DNA from: Tyto alba
Lineage: Eukaryota > Chordata > Aves > Strigiformes > Tytonidae
Length of the DNA: 64,000 nt
Direction of reading: 5' to 3'
Assembly: GCF_018691265.1 (NCBI RefSeq)
Contig: NW_024881313.1
Span: 12,476,501-12,540,500 of the forward strand
In this document: in pieces, positions 52,786 to 64,000 of the stretch
Position numbering within the stretch: the first letter of the stretch is position 1
Layout of the letters: the number at the start of each line of letters is the position of its first letter
Translations under genes and position numbers: made by a program
Notes under the pieces: model-generated
Seen by the model: the letters and a program-made list of their open reading frames with translations, nothing else
Database searches by the model: none
Told to the model about the DNA's origin: nothing

Positions 52786-55700
52786 CCCTGAAAAGGAATC
52801 AAGAAAAAGATCAAAGAGAGGAATTCTATGACAATTTTATTCCATTATGAGCCAAATGGGCTGAGCAATTCTTTGTGACACAAAGTTGGTGAAAATAAAA
52901 GTGTTTTTTCAACATAGGTTGATCCCAAATGTCAAAAATTTGATATGTGTATGTTCTAACACAGTAAAAAACTGAAGTTTACTGAAACTGATACAACCCC
53001 AGCATAACAGGAGATTATGGAGGAGTTTCTTTGTTGTAGATCAATAGGGGTTTTTGATATATGGAAGTTAGCGTAAACTGTAAACAATTCAATTGATTCA
53101 AGAAATAAAAAATAAATTACTAATAAGCATTATTTTAGTGATAGCTTGATCACAAAAAGGCAGATAGGATTATCTGTCAAGCTTCTCAAATGTTTGCTAA
53201 AACAAGGCTTAGTGAAAGCAAATATGTCCTTTTCTAATATAAAAATTCATATATAGACATGAAAAATACAGCTGCAGTGTAGAAGGAAGTAGCTGAGTCT
53301 ACAGGTGGTCTCCAAAATTCTGAGTGGCCTATATATATATTTTTGCTTGTGTTAAGCCAGAGAAGAATGAGATCAAGGTATCGATTAATATTAATCACTC
53401 TAATATTAAAAAATAAATATATACAGTTGACTGATTACAAAATAAGATTTAGTCCTGTCGCCAGAGCAGATAGTGATTAACTATCTGTTAGATGTATAGG
53501 TGGTAATGATAATTCCACATTTGACATGTTCCAAGTTCTTTCTGCTCACTGTGCTGTTGTACCTTCGTAATTCTTTCTCTTCAGGACAGTGGTATGGTTG
53601 GGGCTTCTTAAAATCAGCCATAATATAAACAAATAATAATAAATGACTGATTCTTCCGATTTTTATCTATACATTCACTCATAATAAATAATTTCTGTCT
53701 CCTAAGAAGAAATAATAATATATGTGTAAAAAAAACATAAGACATTTAATTTATGACATAATGAAAAATCAGACAAGCCTTATGAAAGGGTGAGAGAGTA
53801 TTAAGACATTTTCAGAGAGCAAATAAACTACTGAAATCATGTTGAATCTTGATTGATCTCTGTGCAAAAACCAGTAATAATTATATTGGATCCATCTTTA
53901 ACTGCTGCCAACTTACTATATTTCAGTCAGAAATAAGAGAGCTGAACCAACACCTAACATTAGATCAGTGGAGTGAGGTTCTATGGGAGAGCAACAAATG
54001 CAAACAAGCAAGAGAATTTATGAACTGAATGAAGCAATTATCTCTACTGAGAACAGTGGCATTAGGGAACCAATGATTTCACATACTTGATTTTATGTAC
54101 ATTCCACTGCATCGCTTAGGGAAAAGTATTCTTGTTTCACATTGAAGAGAACGAGGCAATTTTTTTCATAACATTCTACATAAAACTATAACATTTGTGA
54201 TTATGGTATTTGTGATTCCTTAAGCGATCAATTTAGCTTATGCAATCTGAGCATCAAGATAACTAATAAGAAGCAGAACTTCTGATTTAAGCACTAATTA
54301 CTCAATAACATGTTGTACAGAATTGATTTTACTGGATGCATTAGATGTACTTTGCAGGACTTCACAAGTACTGGTATTTAACAAGTTCCCTTAAAGAGGC
54401 AATGTATTGGTCTTTAAATTCATCCACTTCCTTTATTCATTGGCAAAATTTGTAGCACAATATTTTTATATAACAAAGAGTATATAAAAGGTAAAAACTG
54501 TTTCAGGAGAATGAAGGCATACTTTCTCAAAAGAAAAAAACTTTTAGTTTATTAAATATACAGATTTGAGGGAGACAAAATGTATTTGCAACCCTCTCTG
54601 GATTGATGGGGTGAGGCCTGCATTTTGAGAAGTGCCCACTCATACTGAATAATAATATTACAGAAAGTAATGCTGTTACACCTCTGATGGACTAGGGAAA
54701 TAAGAGAGAAAATGGTTTGTAGGGGGAGAGATATTGTTCTTTAGACCATCTGATTTTGCTAAGAAAAACAAGCTCTCCAGTGAAAAATCAAATGTGAAGT
54801 AGGACATATGTAGCTGATAGCTGTCTAAGCCACACACACCAGTGGCAGGTCTAGTCATATTTACAGGAGTTCAAAACCTGCTGGTACATAGCCTAGTTTT
54901 ACTGAAAACACTGATTGGTACTGTCTACAGATGACTTGAAAGTCCACCAAGTCCTTTATAGCAGCATATTTGCTTATCTCTGTTATTTCTGTTTAACAAA
55001 ATCCACCTATTGTTTAGCTCTCTTCAAGATCAATAATGAATATTGTGAAGATTTGATTTGCTCTCAAATTTTATGGAGAAACTATGGGATAATCTTCATG
55101 TCATATAAATTACCAAAGTGCTTTTGATTGAGTGTGGGATCTACAAAGGTTGTCAGAGGCAGGATGATTTTTCCTAACACTTGACCTTGGTCTTAGAAAA
55201 CATAAATCAGAATTACATATTGGTAATATGATTGCTCTGTTAAAGGTTTGACATTTATATTTTGTACAATAAGAAAGTATCAATAAACAAAAAGTTTAAA
55301 GGAGCTATTTGTCTTTGAATTAAGACAAGTCAATAAGAAAGAAGAGGCTAGAAGGTGGTCACATGACTTTTAGAGGTGTACTGTTTTGCAGTAATTAAGT
55401 AATTTGAGTGCTTAATGTTTGGATGTGTGCACACGTACGTGTGTACATATTGTGAAAATACATACTTTCCAAGGAATTTCATTGCTCTTTGGTTCATCAT
55501 TTAACTTTCTTTCTGAGTGCACTAATTTTACCATTTCCCAGAGGGGCATTTCACTTAATTTCCTTTTGGATTAGCTGGTGCTCTGAGTTTGAATTTAAAG
55601 TTTAAAGGAACCATTTGATTTGAATAACTTTTATGTGTATTGCTCCATTGAGTTTGGATTTTAGCACATAGAAATACTTTTCCATAAGGTGATTTTTAGT

Positions 55701-56218
55701 AAATCCTTGTGTGTAAAAGAAAGATAAACACACATCAGTGAGTTTGTTATTGCAATTAAATTATTGGATTTTTACATTTGAATATGTTTTGAACATTGAA
55801 AAGCATGAAGGGACTGTTTTCTCATGTTGGTCATAGACACTTCTCTAACACTCCAAAACTTGAAATAAGCCTGTCTTCTTCTATCTCAGAGAATATTAAA
55901 ATGCCATGGTTTTCTAAATATATAAAGTCAGTCCAGGAAAGCAGTGCGTCTTCAAAGACCCTGTTAAACCAAACTCTTAAACAGTAACCACTTCCTTAGA
56001 ATCTACAGTCTTAGATAAATATTTATTTATTTACTTACTTAAATAAAATTCCACACGCTGCTCAATCTTCCTGTCCCCACTAACTTTGTGTATCTCAGTT
56101 CCACTCATTTCAACTGTAAGGCTCAGTGTTTCTTTAAAGCAGACTCCAGGCAGTGCTAAGCACAGATCCCATGCCCGTTCCAGGATTTGCAAATTTGTTC
56201 TTTCCTCAAATTGTTGCT

Positions 56219-56300
56219 GTTTTTTTGGTTTTGTTTTGTTGGTTTTTTTTTGTTGTTTTTTTTTTTTTTTTTTTGTTTTGTTTTGTTTTGTTTTTTCTCT
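56219..56300 (+). repeat. T-rich low-complexity tract (TTTTG/TTTG units)
   Basis: About 80 bases of T with scattered G, partly as GTTTT units. It produces Phe/Val-rich plus-strand and Lys/Gln/Asn-rich minus-strand spurious frames. It lies 30 bases from a CR1 end but is not part of the CR1 tail, which ends in ATTCTATG-type repeats. Confidence 0.9.
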
Positions 56301-56330
56301 TTCCCCTTCCAACTATGAATCAAATACATA

Positions 56331-56465
56331 CATAGAATCATAAAATCATAGAATGGTTTGAGTCGGAAGGGACTTTAAAGACCATCTAGTTCTAACCTGC
56401 TTGCCATGGGCAGGGGCTCCTTCCACTAGACCAGGTTGCTCAAAGCCCCATCCAATCTGTCCTTG
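56331..56465 (-). mobile_element. CR1 3' tail fragment, minus strand
   Basis: It begins CATAGAATCATAAAATCATAG, the inverted terminal repeat, then AATGGTTTGAGTCGGAAGGG, AAAGACCATCTAGTTCTAAC, CCATGGGCAGGGGCTCCTTC and CACTAGACCAGGTTGCTCAA. Homology is good to about 56464 and then stops abruptly, so only some 135 bp of the 3' end was copied or kept. There is no coding sequence. The tail type is the one common to several young avian CR1 groups. Confidence 0.92.
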
Positions 56466-59147
56466 GGATCTATAAATCTCTATAAATAAGGAGATGGCTT
56501 CACACTCTTTGAAAGGCCATTCTATTAGAAAGGCCTTGGTGTCCACCAAAACAGAGGAAACATTCCCTTCCTATTCACAACATAAAACCAAGAAGCCACA
56601 AGAAACCTAGACTTAGTTTTGTTTCTCAACCAGGATGAAGGCTGAGGAAATATACCATATATTGAATATTCCTCCTTTGGGGCCTATAATTTTATTTAGC
56701 AATAGAAATTAGTGTATTAACAAGGACAGAGCATTAAGAAAAGCAGTATACTATGCATTATATTTGGGAAGGTAATACTTAGATTACCTTGACTTCTTGG
56801 TTTTTGGAATGGTTGTGCAGGCAACATTTTTATTCCTGCACTATTCTGAATGTTTGGTAATTCAATTGACAATTACGTGTATATCCAAATCCATAATTTG
56901 GTCAAGAGTGTTTTCCACACCTTATGTGTTCATTTCCTGACACTGTCAGCAGAATCATTATGGGTACAGCAATGGAGGAAAAATTATGATTTTGCCTGAA
57001 ATTCCAAAGTGTGGTCAATCTGTTTGCTATAGCTATCTTGTCAACATTTCCTCTGCTTCACAGGACAAAATGTCTGATCCTGAAGACACTCACAAGAAAT
57101 AAATTATTACTTTCCCCTTTCCTACTGTCATGTTTTGGAGGAATTGTTTGCCACTCTGTGAGCAATCATAAAGTCTTTCACAGCATCAGATATTGAATAG
57201 AAACCTGGAAATCTTTATTGTTCCTCCTTTCTTCCAAAGATAATTCCACATCTTTAACAGACCATTTCTCTTTTTTCTCTTCTTTGTTGTGTCAGTGGCT
57301 TGTTTTGTGGAAAAGAGTTGACAGCCTTCTGTTCTTGATCATTTCCCTTTCCCATTCAGAGAAATTGCAACCTGTGACATGGGCAAACAGTACCACAGTG
57401 GCCCTTCAAAAGTCCTGACCTCTGTGTGGACGCTCAGGGAGGCTTTTGTCTGAACTGCTTGATTTAGAATTTTTTGGAAGAAACGGAGTGTTATTTTTTT
57501 GGAATTACATCACTTTATTGGAATACAGTCTTTCAGAGAGTAAAATCATTTTTTTCAGGTGCATAAAGTGGCATACATAACATATCCTAGAGGTGGAAAA
57601 TCTAAAAATTCAGTCAGTGTACCATCTTCTGTTTTCTCAATGCCCTCTATGTGAAATTGGAATAAAAATGAGTTCTGTTGTCCACAGATGTACAGTATTT
57701 TGGAACATCATGAGACATGGTATGTATCAGTGTAGACACATTACTGACTTACCTGTAGGCTTGGAGTATGGATTTGCAGCCACACTCTGCTTTTCTCATT
57801 GATCTAGAGGAGAGCTTTTAGTAGTGCCAGCACAGGTTTAACAGTACTGGTCAGTTAAACTAAAATATAGGCTTGGAGTTTGCTTTTGCATCATTGCAAA
57901 ATTGTGCAGTTCAGAAAAATAACATCAAATCATATAAATTATTTTGGGGTAAAGAGAATAAAATGAGGAAGAGAAATGTGCCAACATCATGAAGAGAGTT
58001 AAACTGTAACTGGCTGATGTTCAACTGTAACTGAATATATTTTGTGCAAGTCATTACTCACAGTGCTACAGTTTTCTGTAGCAGATTTTCCTGTTATCTA
58101 TAAACTCAGTTCCTGGATTCATACTTCCCTATTGAAATTGATGTCTACATTATTTAATTTTAGTCATTTTAGATGACAGAGACAGAAAAACTGGAAAATT
58201 ACTGTGCATCATTAGAATTTCCCTTCTTACCTTATAAAGGATGAGGTTTTGTTTCCTTCCCTAGATTTTCTTGTCCTTGAAGCTAACACTTTAAATCATA
58301 TGGATTCAGAAAAGCCCTGTTGGTGCTTATGATAATGAAATGACCATTTTAGTTACTGAGATATTTAGGACACTGTTCTCTGGAGAAAAATAATGAATGC
58401 ATTGAGAGTAAACATTACAGAATCTTTCCTGTCTATCAGAGTATTTATATAATTTTAAAATGCAGCATTATTTAACATGTGATTTCACTGTAATAAACTC
58501 CACTGAGTGAGTCTTGTGTGGGTGGGGGAGATTTGAGGGGAATCTTTGTTGAAAAATAAGGACTCTTTCCTTCAGAACATCACTGCTTTTTTCAATGTCT
58601 TACACTTTGGTAGTTGGAAATCTGGTCTGCACTCTAACCTTGATGTTCAGAAGAATTTGGTAGTTATCTAGGAAGAACAGTTTGCTAAAATAGTATATTT
58701 GGCTTTGTAAAAGTGTTTTTGTGCCACATAACAAGAAAGGGAAGTATTTGGCCTCTCATTCCCTGCTTCCAGTTCTAGTCAATTCTGTTCATCATCTATC
58801 TAAAGCTCAAAGAACTTCCCTGTGTTTAAAGAATGAATATTACACAGAAATTATTAAAAGCCTATTAAAACTATCTTTGCACTTCTCAAATAATGTAGTC
58901 AAATAAAAATGAGCTATCATAATAATAATCTTCACACAAAACCAATGGAAAAAATCCATTAGCCCCTTCAAGAGAAAAGAAAACACTAGGAGGCATAGTA
59001 TTGTAAGATATTTTAAAATAAAATGAGATAGTGAGTATTGCAGGTGCAGAAACTCACTTGCTTTACCTGAACTGGTTCATACCTCCTGAGTGTTCTATCA
59101 ACATATTGTCAGTAATCTCAGATATTTATGATAATTGTCTATATGTT
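56466..59147. other. AT-rich noncoding stretch, no gene seen
   Basis: Open frames stay below 70 codons and show no recognisable domain. No repeat is recognised apart from the flanking CR1 and LTR. Confidence 0.6.
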
Positions 59148-59414
59148 TGTCCTGGGTTTGAGTGAGTGGTAAGGCTTTTTGGTATCAGGAGAGGGGGCTA
59201 TAGGGGTAGCCCCCTGTGAGAATCTTCTTGGAGATCCCCCAGCTCCAAGTCAGCTGCACTTCTGCACCAAAAACGAGCCAATCAGCTGCGCCTCTCTAAT
59301 AATGTACTTAAGAAGGGACGTGGTAATGAGCAGCTGGACTTGTGAGGAGGAATTACAGCAGCTGCATGAACACCAAGGTCAGTGGAGGAATGGAGGAAGA
59401 AAGGAGGGGGGAGG

Positions 59415-59790
59415 TGTGCCGGAGCAGAAACCCCCCCTGTATCCTGTGGTGAGATGGAAGGGTGGCCCCCCCTGCCACCCATGAAGATCTACGGTGGAGC
59501 AGACATTGATTTATGGCCTGTGCTTTTCGCCTGGATGATCAAGGTGCTGTGCTTGAAGAAGGTCGGGGTCTTGTGGGAAAAGGTAGCCCCGCTGCTGTAA
59601 TTCAGCACTGGGAGGATTGCAGCATGCAGGGGTGTCCCACGCTGGAGCAGCTCAGGAAGGGCTGCAGCTGTGGGAGGGACTCCAGTTGGAGAAAGTTGGT
59701 GACCCACAATGGAGGAGTGTGGGGAACACTGCGGCTGGTGGGAGGGACTCACGTCAGAGAAAGTTTGTGGAGGACTGTCTCCTGTGAGAA
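59415..59790 (+). repeat. degenerate internal repeats of the LTR
   Basis: Units built on CGGAGCAG or TGGAGCAG and on GTGGGAGGGACTC recur, for example at 59419, 59492, 59641, 59672 and 59738. The last two copies share about 35 alignable bases with a period near 70. The repeat gives rise to long spurious frames on both strands, including a 164-codon minus-strand frame at 59489-59983. Confidence 0.7.
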
Positions 59791-60022
59791 GGGGGATCAT
59801 GATGGAGCAGGGGGAACAAGTTCCAGAAACTCCCCCCACCAAAGATGAAAGAAGCAACAGCACTGGCTGCACCCCCCATTTCCTGCCCCTGTACCACTGG
59901 GGGGAGGAGGTAATGATATCGGGAGCAGAACTGAGCCTGGGAAGAAGGGAGGGGTGGGGGAAGGTGTTCTCAAGATGTGGCAATGCTTCTCACTGTCCTA
60001 CACTTTTTGTCCAGGCAAGTGC

Positions 60023-60028
60023 AATAAA
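60023..60028 (+). promoter_or_regulatory. LTR polyadenylation signal AATAAA
   Basis: AATAAA in the R/U5-side position of the LTR. Downstream sequence becomes AT-rich at once, so the normal GT-rich downstream element is not evident. Confidence 0.6.
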
Positions 60029-60040
60029 TTTAAAGGATTT

Positions 60041-63000
60041 TTAAAAACACTTCTGGTAATTTCTGCTAATACTTCCGAACAAAATTCACCTCTAAAATAC
60101 AGTGCATCAGCTCTTTAAGAGCATGTTGAAATTAATTAAAAAAAAAAGTATCTAGAGAAGAAGCACAGGAAATCTATCTACTACAGTTATTAATGCAATT
60201 GAATATTATGCAGGACACATGTATTACACCAATCAATCATTAAAATAAAGGGAGAAGAAAATTTGCAGAAACAGATGAATAACAGAAATCAAGATCAATC
60301 TTATGAATCTTTAACTAAAGGAATATCTATTCCTGGTCTTATCTCTCAGCGTTAAATAAAAGGTAAATAAAATTGATTAGATTTGTTTTTTTGTTGTTTT
60401 TTTTTTTTTTTTTGCAGGACCCTTTGCTAAATACACCTCTGCCTTTTAAATTTATCTGATTCACACAGAAGCAAGCTGATTCAAAAATTAATATTGGTGG
60501 CCAGATTTAATGAAATTCTTCTTTCAGCTCATCTTATTCCCCACCCCAGTATCCTGAGTTATACCTGAATTTCTCTGATTCCCAAATTTAATATAACAAG
60601 GAAGATGAATTGGAAAAGGGCTTTTATTTTCCACATCCTTTTCATATACTACCAGATATGATTCTTTTGGGTTTTTTTTGACACCACCACTCTTCAGCAT
60701 GAAATTGTCCTCAACAACAGCAGAGGCATTGGAGGCCTAGCATATTGTTCTGCAACATACATTGGATCTTTCTGTCTTTCAATGGCACTCATGAGACCCC
60801 AAAATGCCAAACTGCAGAGGATATTTTTTCTTGGTAGCATCTGGCTTCTTGGCTGACTCCCCAGATAATATTGGCAGCTTTGCATTTGCTTTCAGAGCTG
60901 TCATGTAGTTAAGTTCCTGATAGGCTGTTAGCATTACTGTGCCCTTTCAGATGTGATCTTTTGACTCACCCTTGTTTCAAAGACATTTCATCAGTAGCTT
61001 AAAAAAATGTAAACACAAATGCATTCAAGAGCACATGAAGGAACAGTCCAAGTTGCTACTTGGACAAATAAAACATTTCAGTTTCTTAAGATAAAAATGT
61101 GAATGTGAAATGAACCCTTCATTTCATGCTATGTGACTTTGTTTTGACATTAGAAATCAAGGTTCAAAATTTATCTGCCAAATCACAGATTGAAGCTGGT
61201 CCTATATTATTTACATCAGAGATTTAGGGAATTATATGAAGGAGATTCCCATGGTGGATTGCAGGAAACCCACTAAGTCAATCACATGTCCAATTTCTTC
61301 CAAATTCATGCAGAAATTGGATCAAAATCACACTTCACTATCCTTTGGGAAAAAGCTTGGCACTTAGCTGCAGCCCTGCCCAGGGCCCCTGTAGAATCTG
61401 CTTCTCTACTGAAACCACTGAGTCTGGAATGAACCCAGGCAGTGCCACTTTGAAGGAAGCATATTTGCTGAGAGTCTGTGATCACATCATAAACAAAACA
61501 GCCTGTGAATGCCAGCATACCAGAATGTTGTTGGACAGAAACATATGGGTGGAAATACTAATTCACTAATGTCAAAGTTTACTGCTCTGACATATTCAGA
61601 ATAAACTAATTTTCTTTTTAATGGTTGATCACTCCATTTTTTATTTGTTTTGTAGTATAAATTCTCTCCCCCGACACAACACCCTCCAATGTGAGAGGAA
61701 CAATTTATTTCCCAAAAATGAGTTGGAGAAAACTAATAGAATAAAATAATTGCAGTGAATTCTCCAGATTCTACAAAATTATCAAAAAAAAAAAAAAAAA
61801 TCTAAAAATGTTCCATGTCAATATATCTGAATGAAATACTTCCTGTTTTCCTTTCTATTGTTTTGAAATTAGGTCACAATTTAACATTTTATGAAGTACA
61901 ACTAATTAGTTAAAACTGCGAAATCCTAAACTGAAGTTATCTTGAAAAACAAACAGAACAGTAACTAAAATTTTCAATGTATTCACAGTTCTAATCAGAA
62001 GTAGTTTCTTTCAGTGAGGTGGAGTTGCTACTGGGTAGTCTCCAAAAATGAAGAGGTTTCCAAAATGTTCTGTTTTTAAGAATAGGACACATTATCATTA
62101 ACTGACAGCTCAGTTCCACTGTTTCACCTAAATATGACTGAAACTTTGGCACTGCTTAATTTTCTTTGTTTCATTCTTAGTCATCTTTTTAAAATAAGCT
62201 TAAGAAACACTAACAAATGTGGAGTGGTCTTTGTTCTTATTTCAGCACCTGGCCTACAACTCTGCCTTAGACATAAGAGAATTCATTCAACAGAAGGAAA
62301 CTATTTATCCTCCTCTATCTCTGCAGCATTTTACTGACCCTACATAAAACACTTGGGGTTATCAAAAACTAAATTTAAAATGTTTTTGATACCTTGTAAA
62401 TTTGAGAATTCACTTGTTGCATAGGGATTTTCACTGACTTTGTGGTCAGTTACGATCAGGTGATATTTCACTTATATCCCAGAATAATGATTTTGTGCTT
62501 TTAATAATATTTTTTTTCTGTAGCTCTTTGGAAACCTGTCAGTAATTTACTTTACTAAATTTTGCTTTGTTTTATATCTTAATTTAGAACAGGCTGTGCT
62601 CTACAATTTGTATTATAGCTAAAATTGATAAAACACAGCTCTGTCTTTCACATGTCCACAATTTTGCACTTGAGTGAAAATGACACAAAAGCTGCTCCTT
62701 CATACAAGCTGGATATGAGGCTTTGGAACCCTTCAGATTTTACTGCAAAGTATTTTGGGACTGACTTGTTTTTTGAAAGAAGACTTGTAAAGATTTGAGT
62801 TGGTTCTCAGTGTGACTGTCTCCTATTAATTGAACTGAATTAACTAAAATATAATCAGTTTGTGATATTTTAAAAAATGCCAATATTAAGGCCAAGCATT
62901 TTTCATATAAACTTCCTAATCATTTGATAGTTAAAGTTGCTGAGATTACTTTGAGTAATTACTGAAGTAATAACCATGAAATAAATATATACCTGGAAAA

Positions 63001-64000
63001 AAAGTGTTGATGAGATCATTAGCCAATTTTTATCAAAGGTAACTTTACTGGACTCTAGTAAAACCTTCACTGTTTGACCCTTGAGAGTAAAGAATATGAA
63101 AAACATAAGGTGAAGTTGACAAGAATTGAAGTTTGAAGTCTTTATCTTTATATTGCATTTGTAAGGGGCACCTGCTGCTTTAATTGTCTTTTATGAGATC
63201 CTTAAAAACACCAGTCACCAAATTAATTAAGAAGTTCTCCAGAGTCTGAAACCAGTGATATTCAGTGGTTGCTTCACTTGTATATTTAGTGTCAGATCTT
63301 CACTTAACAATTTAAAATGAAAGTGAAATTATTGAGCACTGAAATGAAGTATCTTGGAGCAGTCATTTTGATTCATGTCCTAAAGTGAACCTGGAAACTT
63401 AATTTCTTGGGTGACCTGCAAAAAGTCTAATCTCAAAACACCTTACAGATAAAGAAAGAAAGACATACGTGAAAGAAGCTACCTTGGTGCCTTCTAGTTT
63501 TAAAAATTAATATAAAGTAACGTAAATAATTTATCTATTTTTATATCTAATCTAGGCTATTACCTATCAATCTGGAGTTTGCATGCCTATTCTAATTAAA
63601 GCATTAAACTGTAAAGCATTATTTATTCTCACAACTTGCAACAGCAAACACAAACCTAAATGCATAATCAGAAAAAGGAAAAGGTGGTATAGATTTCTCA
63701 GTGCCTCTCTGAAACTCCCATTCCTCAACTAGTAATTCAGGCTGGATAAACAAGAAAAAGGTTCAATTCTCTTTTTATTTCTGCCGTGTTTACTTTTGTT
63801 TCTCCTCACCAGATTGTTTGCAATATCACAAGATTTCACGAGTGAAAAATCAGTGATATATTTTATCATCATGAATTCTGAGATGTCAAAATGTTTTACT
63901 CTATTTAAAAAATTTCATTTATTTTACTAAGTTACCGTGATGCAGCTACCTTTGATAAATGCTAACTTTTTAATGGAGACCACAATCTCTGCATATATAT
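60041..64000. other. AT-rich noncoding stretch, no gene seen
   Basis: Open frames are at most 74 codons. A T17 run followed by GCAG at 60397-60417 mimics a splice acceptor, but all three frames after it reach a stop within 15 codons, so it is not supported. An A run at 61784-61800 has an AATAAA about 40 bases upstream (61740-61745), wider spacing than usual. A minus-strand region at about 60690-60910 has two overlapping short frames, but no family is recognised. Confidence 0.55.

Larger units (their letters stand above)
51114..56218. other. AT-rich noncoding stretch, no gene seen
   Basis: Open frames are at most about 70 codons and unrecognised. Simple sequence includes (TTGG)n at 51332-51353, an A18 run at 51796-51813 and a T25 run at 52761-52785. 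No transposon is recognised. Confidence 0.6.
59148..60040 (+). mobile_element. GC-rich LTR of a second avian ERV family, plus strand, 3' end unclear
   Basis: It begins TGTCCTGGGTTTGAGTGAGT and has the landmarks GGCTATAGGGGTAGCCCCCT, a TATA-like region at ACTTAAGAAGG (59306-59316), CACCAAGGTCAGTGGAGGAA, several GGAGCAG units, GGGGGGAGGAGGTAATGATA, GCCTGGGAAGAAGGGAGGGG and an AATAAA at 60023-60028. The order matches an abundant neoavian LTR (ERVL-related, from memory). The stretch expected after the polyadenylation signal, down to a terminal CA, is not recognised, so this copy seems truncated or ends near R. No gag or pol follows. It is a marked GC island in AT-rich DNA. Confidence 0.85.

Noticed and set aside
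56031..56343. Lys/Asn/Gln-rich minus-strand and Phe-rich plus-strand frames
   Set aside because: Produced by the T-rich low-complexity tract at 56219-56300.
59489..59983. 164-codon minus-strand open frame, Ser/Pro/Leu-rich
   Set aside because: Lies wholly inside a GC-rich LTR on the opposite strand; its repetitive composition comes from the LTR's internal repeats.
59179..60044. Several plus-strand frames of 70-111 codons
   Set aside because: Same LTR; frames overlap each other and correspond to no retroviral protein.
60397..60417. Poly(T) followed by GCAG, like a splice acceptor
   Set aside because: All three frames downstream hit a stop within about 15 codons and no donor site stands out; poly(T) runs are common here.
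60690..60910. Minus-strand region with two overlapping short frames, considered as a processed pseudogene
   Set aside because: I could not match either frame to a known protein, and there is no poly(A) tail or target duplication; a translated search would decide.
61740..61800. AATAAA then poly(A) run, considered as a retrocopy tail
   Set aside because: Spacing of about 40 bases is longer than usual and nothing recognisable lies upstream.
1..64000. CRISPR arrays, operons, riboswitches, bacterial insertion sequences
   Set aside because: None seen; the repeat content is that of a bird nuclear genome, where these are not expected.

Overview
The window looks like an AT-rich gene desert, or the inside of a very long intron, from a bird, most likely a neoavian species. 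The evidence is several CR1 retrotransposon 3' ends carrying the avian ATTCTATG-type terminal repeats, plus solo LTRs of two endogenous-retrovirus LTR families that I recognise from neoavian genomes. A degraded MIR-like SINE and a very old CR1 are also present, as expected of an ancient amniote background. I found no convincing protein-coding gene, exon, tRNA or rRNA. The longest open frames outside repeats are about 60-130 codons, have no recognisable domains, and fit chance in AT-rich DNA.

Layout. Positions 1-8309 are unique-looking sequence with one possible mRNA 3'-end signature on the minus strand near 2769-2790. A minus-strand CR1 3' segment with a broken reverse-transcriptase frame lies at 8310-9130. 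Unique AT-rich DNA follows to about 22.0 kb. At 22053-22096 there is a compound perfect inverted repeat. Next come a minus-strand CR1 tail (22592-22790) and a minus-strand solo LTR (about 22850-23421). A MIR-like SINE is at about 26100-26252 and a plus-strand solo LTR of the same family at 30029-30605. A possible conserved noncoding element is at about 35841-36140, and an internal CR1 reverse-transcriptase fragment at 37014-37263.

The densest repeat cluster is 45468-47185. It holds an ancient minus-strand CR1, then a plus-strand CR1 that was later split by a solo LTR (46355-46845); a probable 5-bp target duplication at that insertion lets the order be read. At 50981-51113 four copies of one short box alternate in orientation and form a fold-back structure. 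A short CR1 tail lies at 56331-56465. A GC-rich LTR of a second family lies at 59148-about 60040. The rest, to 64000, is unique-looking AT-rich DNA.

No genes work together here, and I see no undescribed multi-gene system. The most interesting items are the two fold-back structures, the nested insertion history, and two AT-rich blocks rich in homeodomain-type sites that could be regulatory. Family assignments rest on remembered repeat consensus sequences, not on a search.
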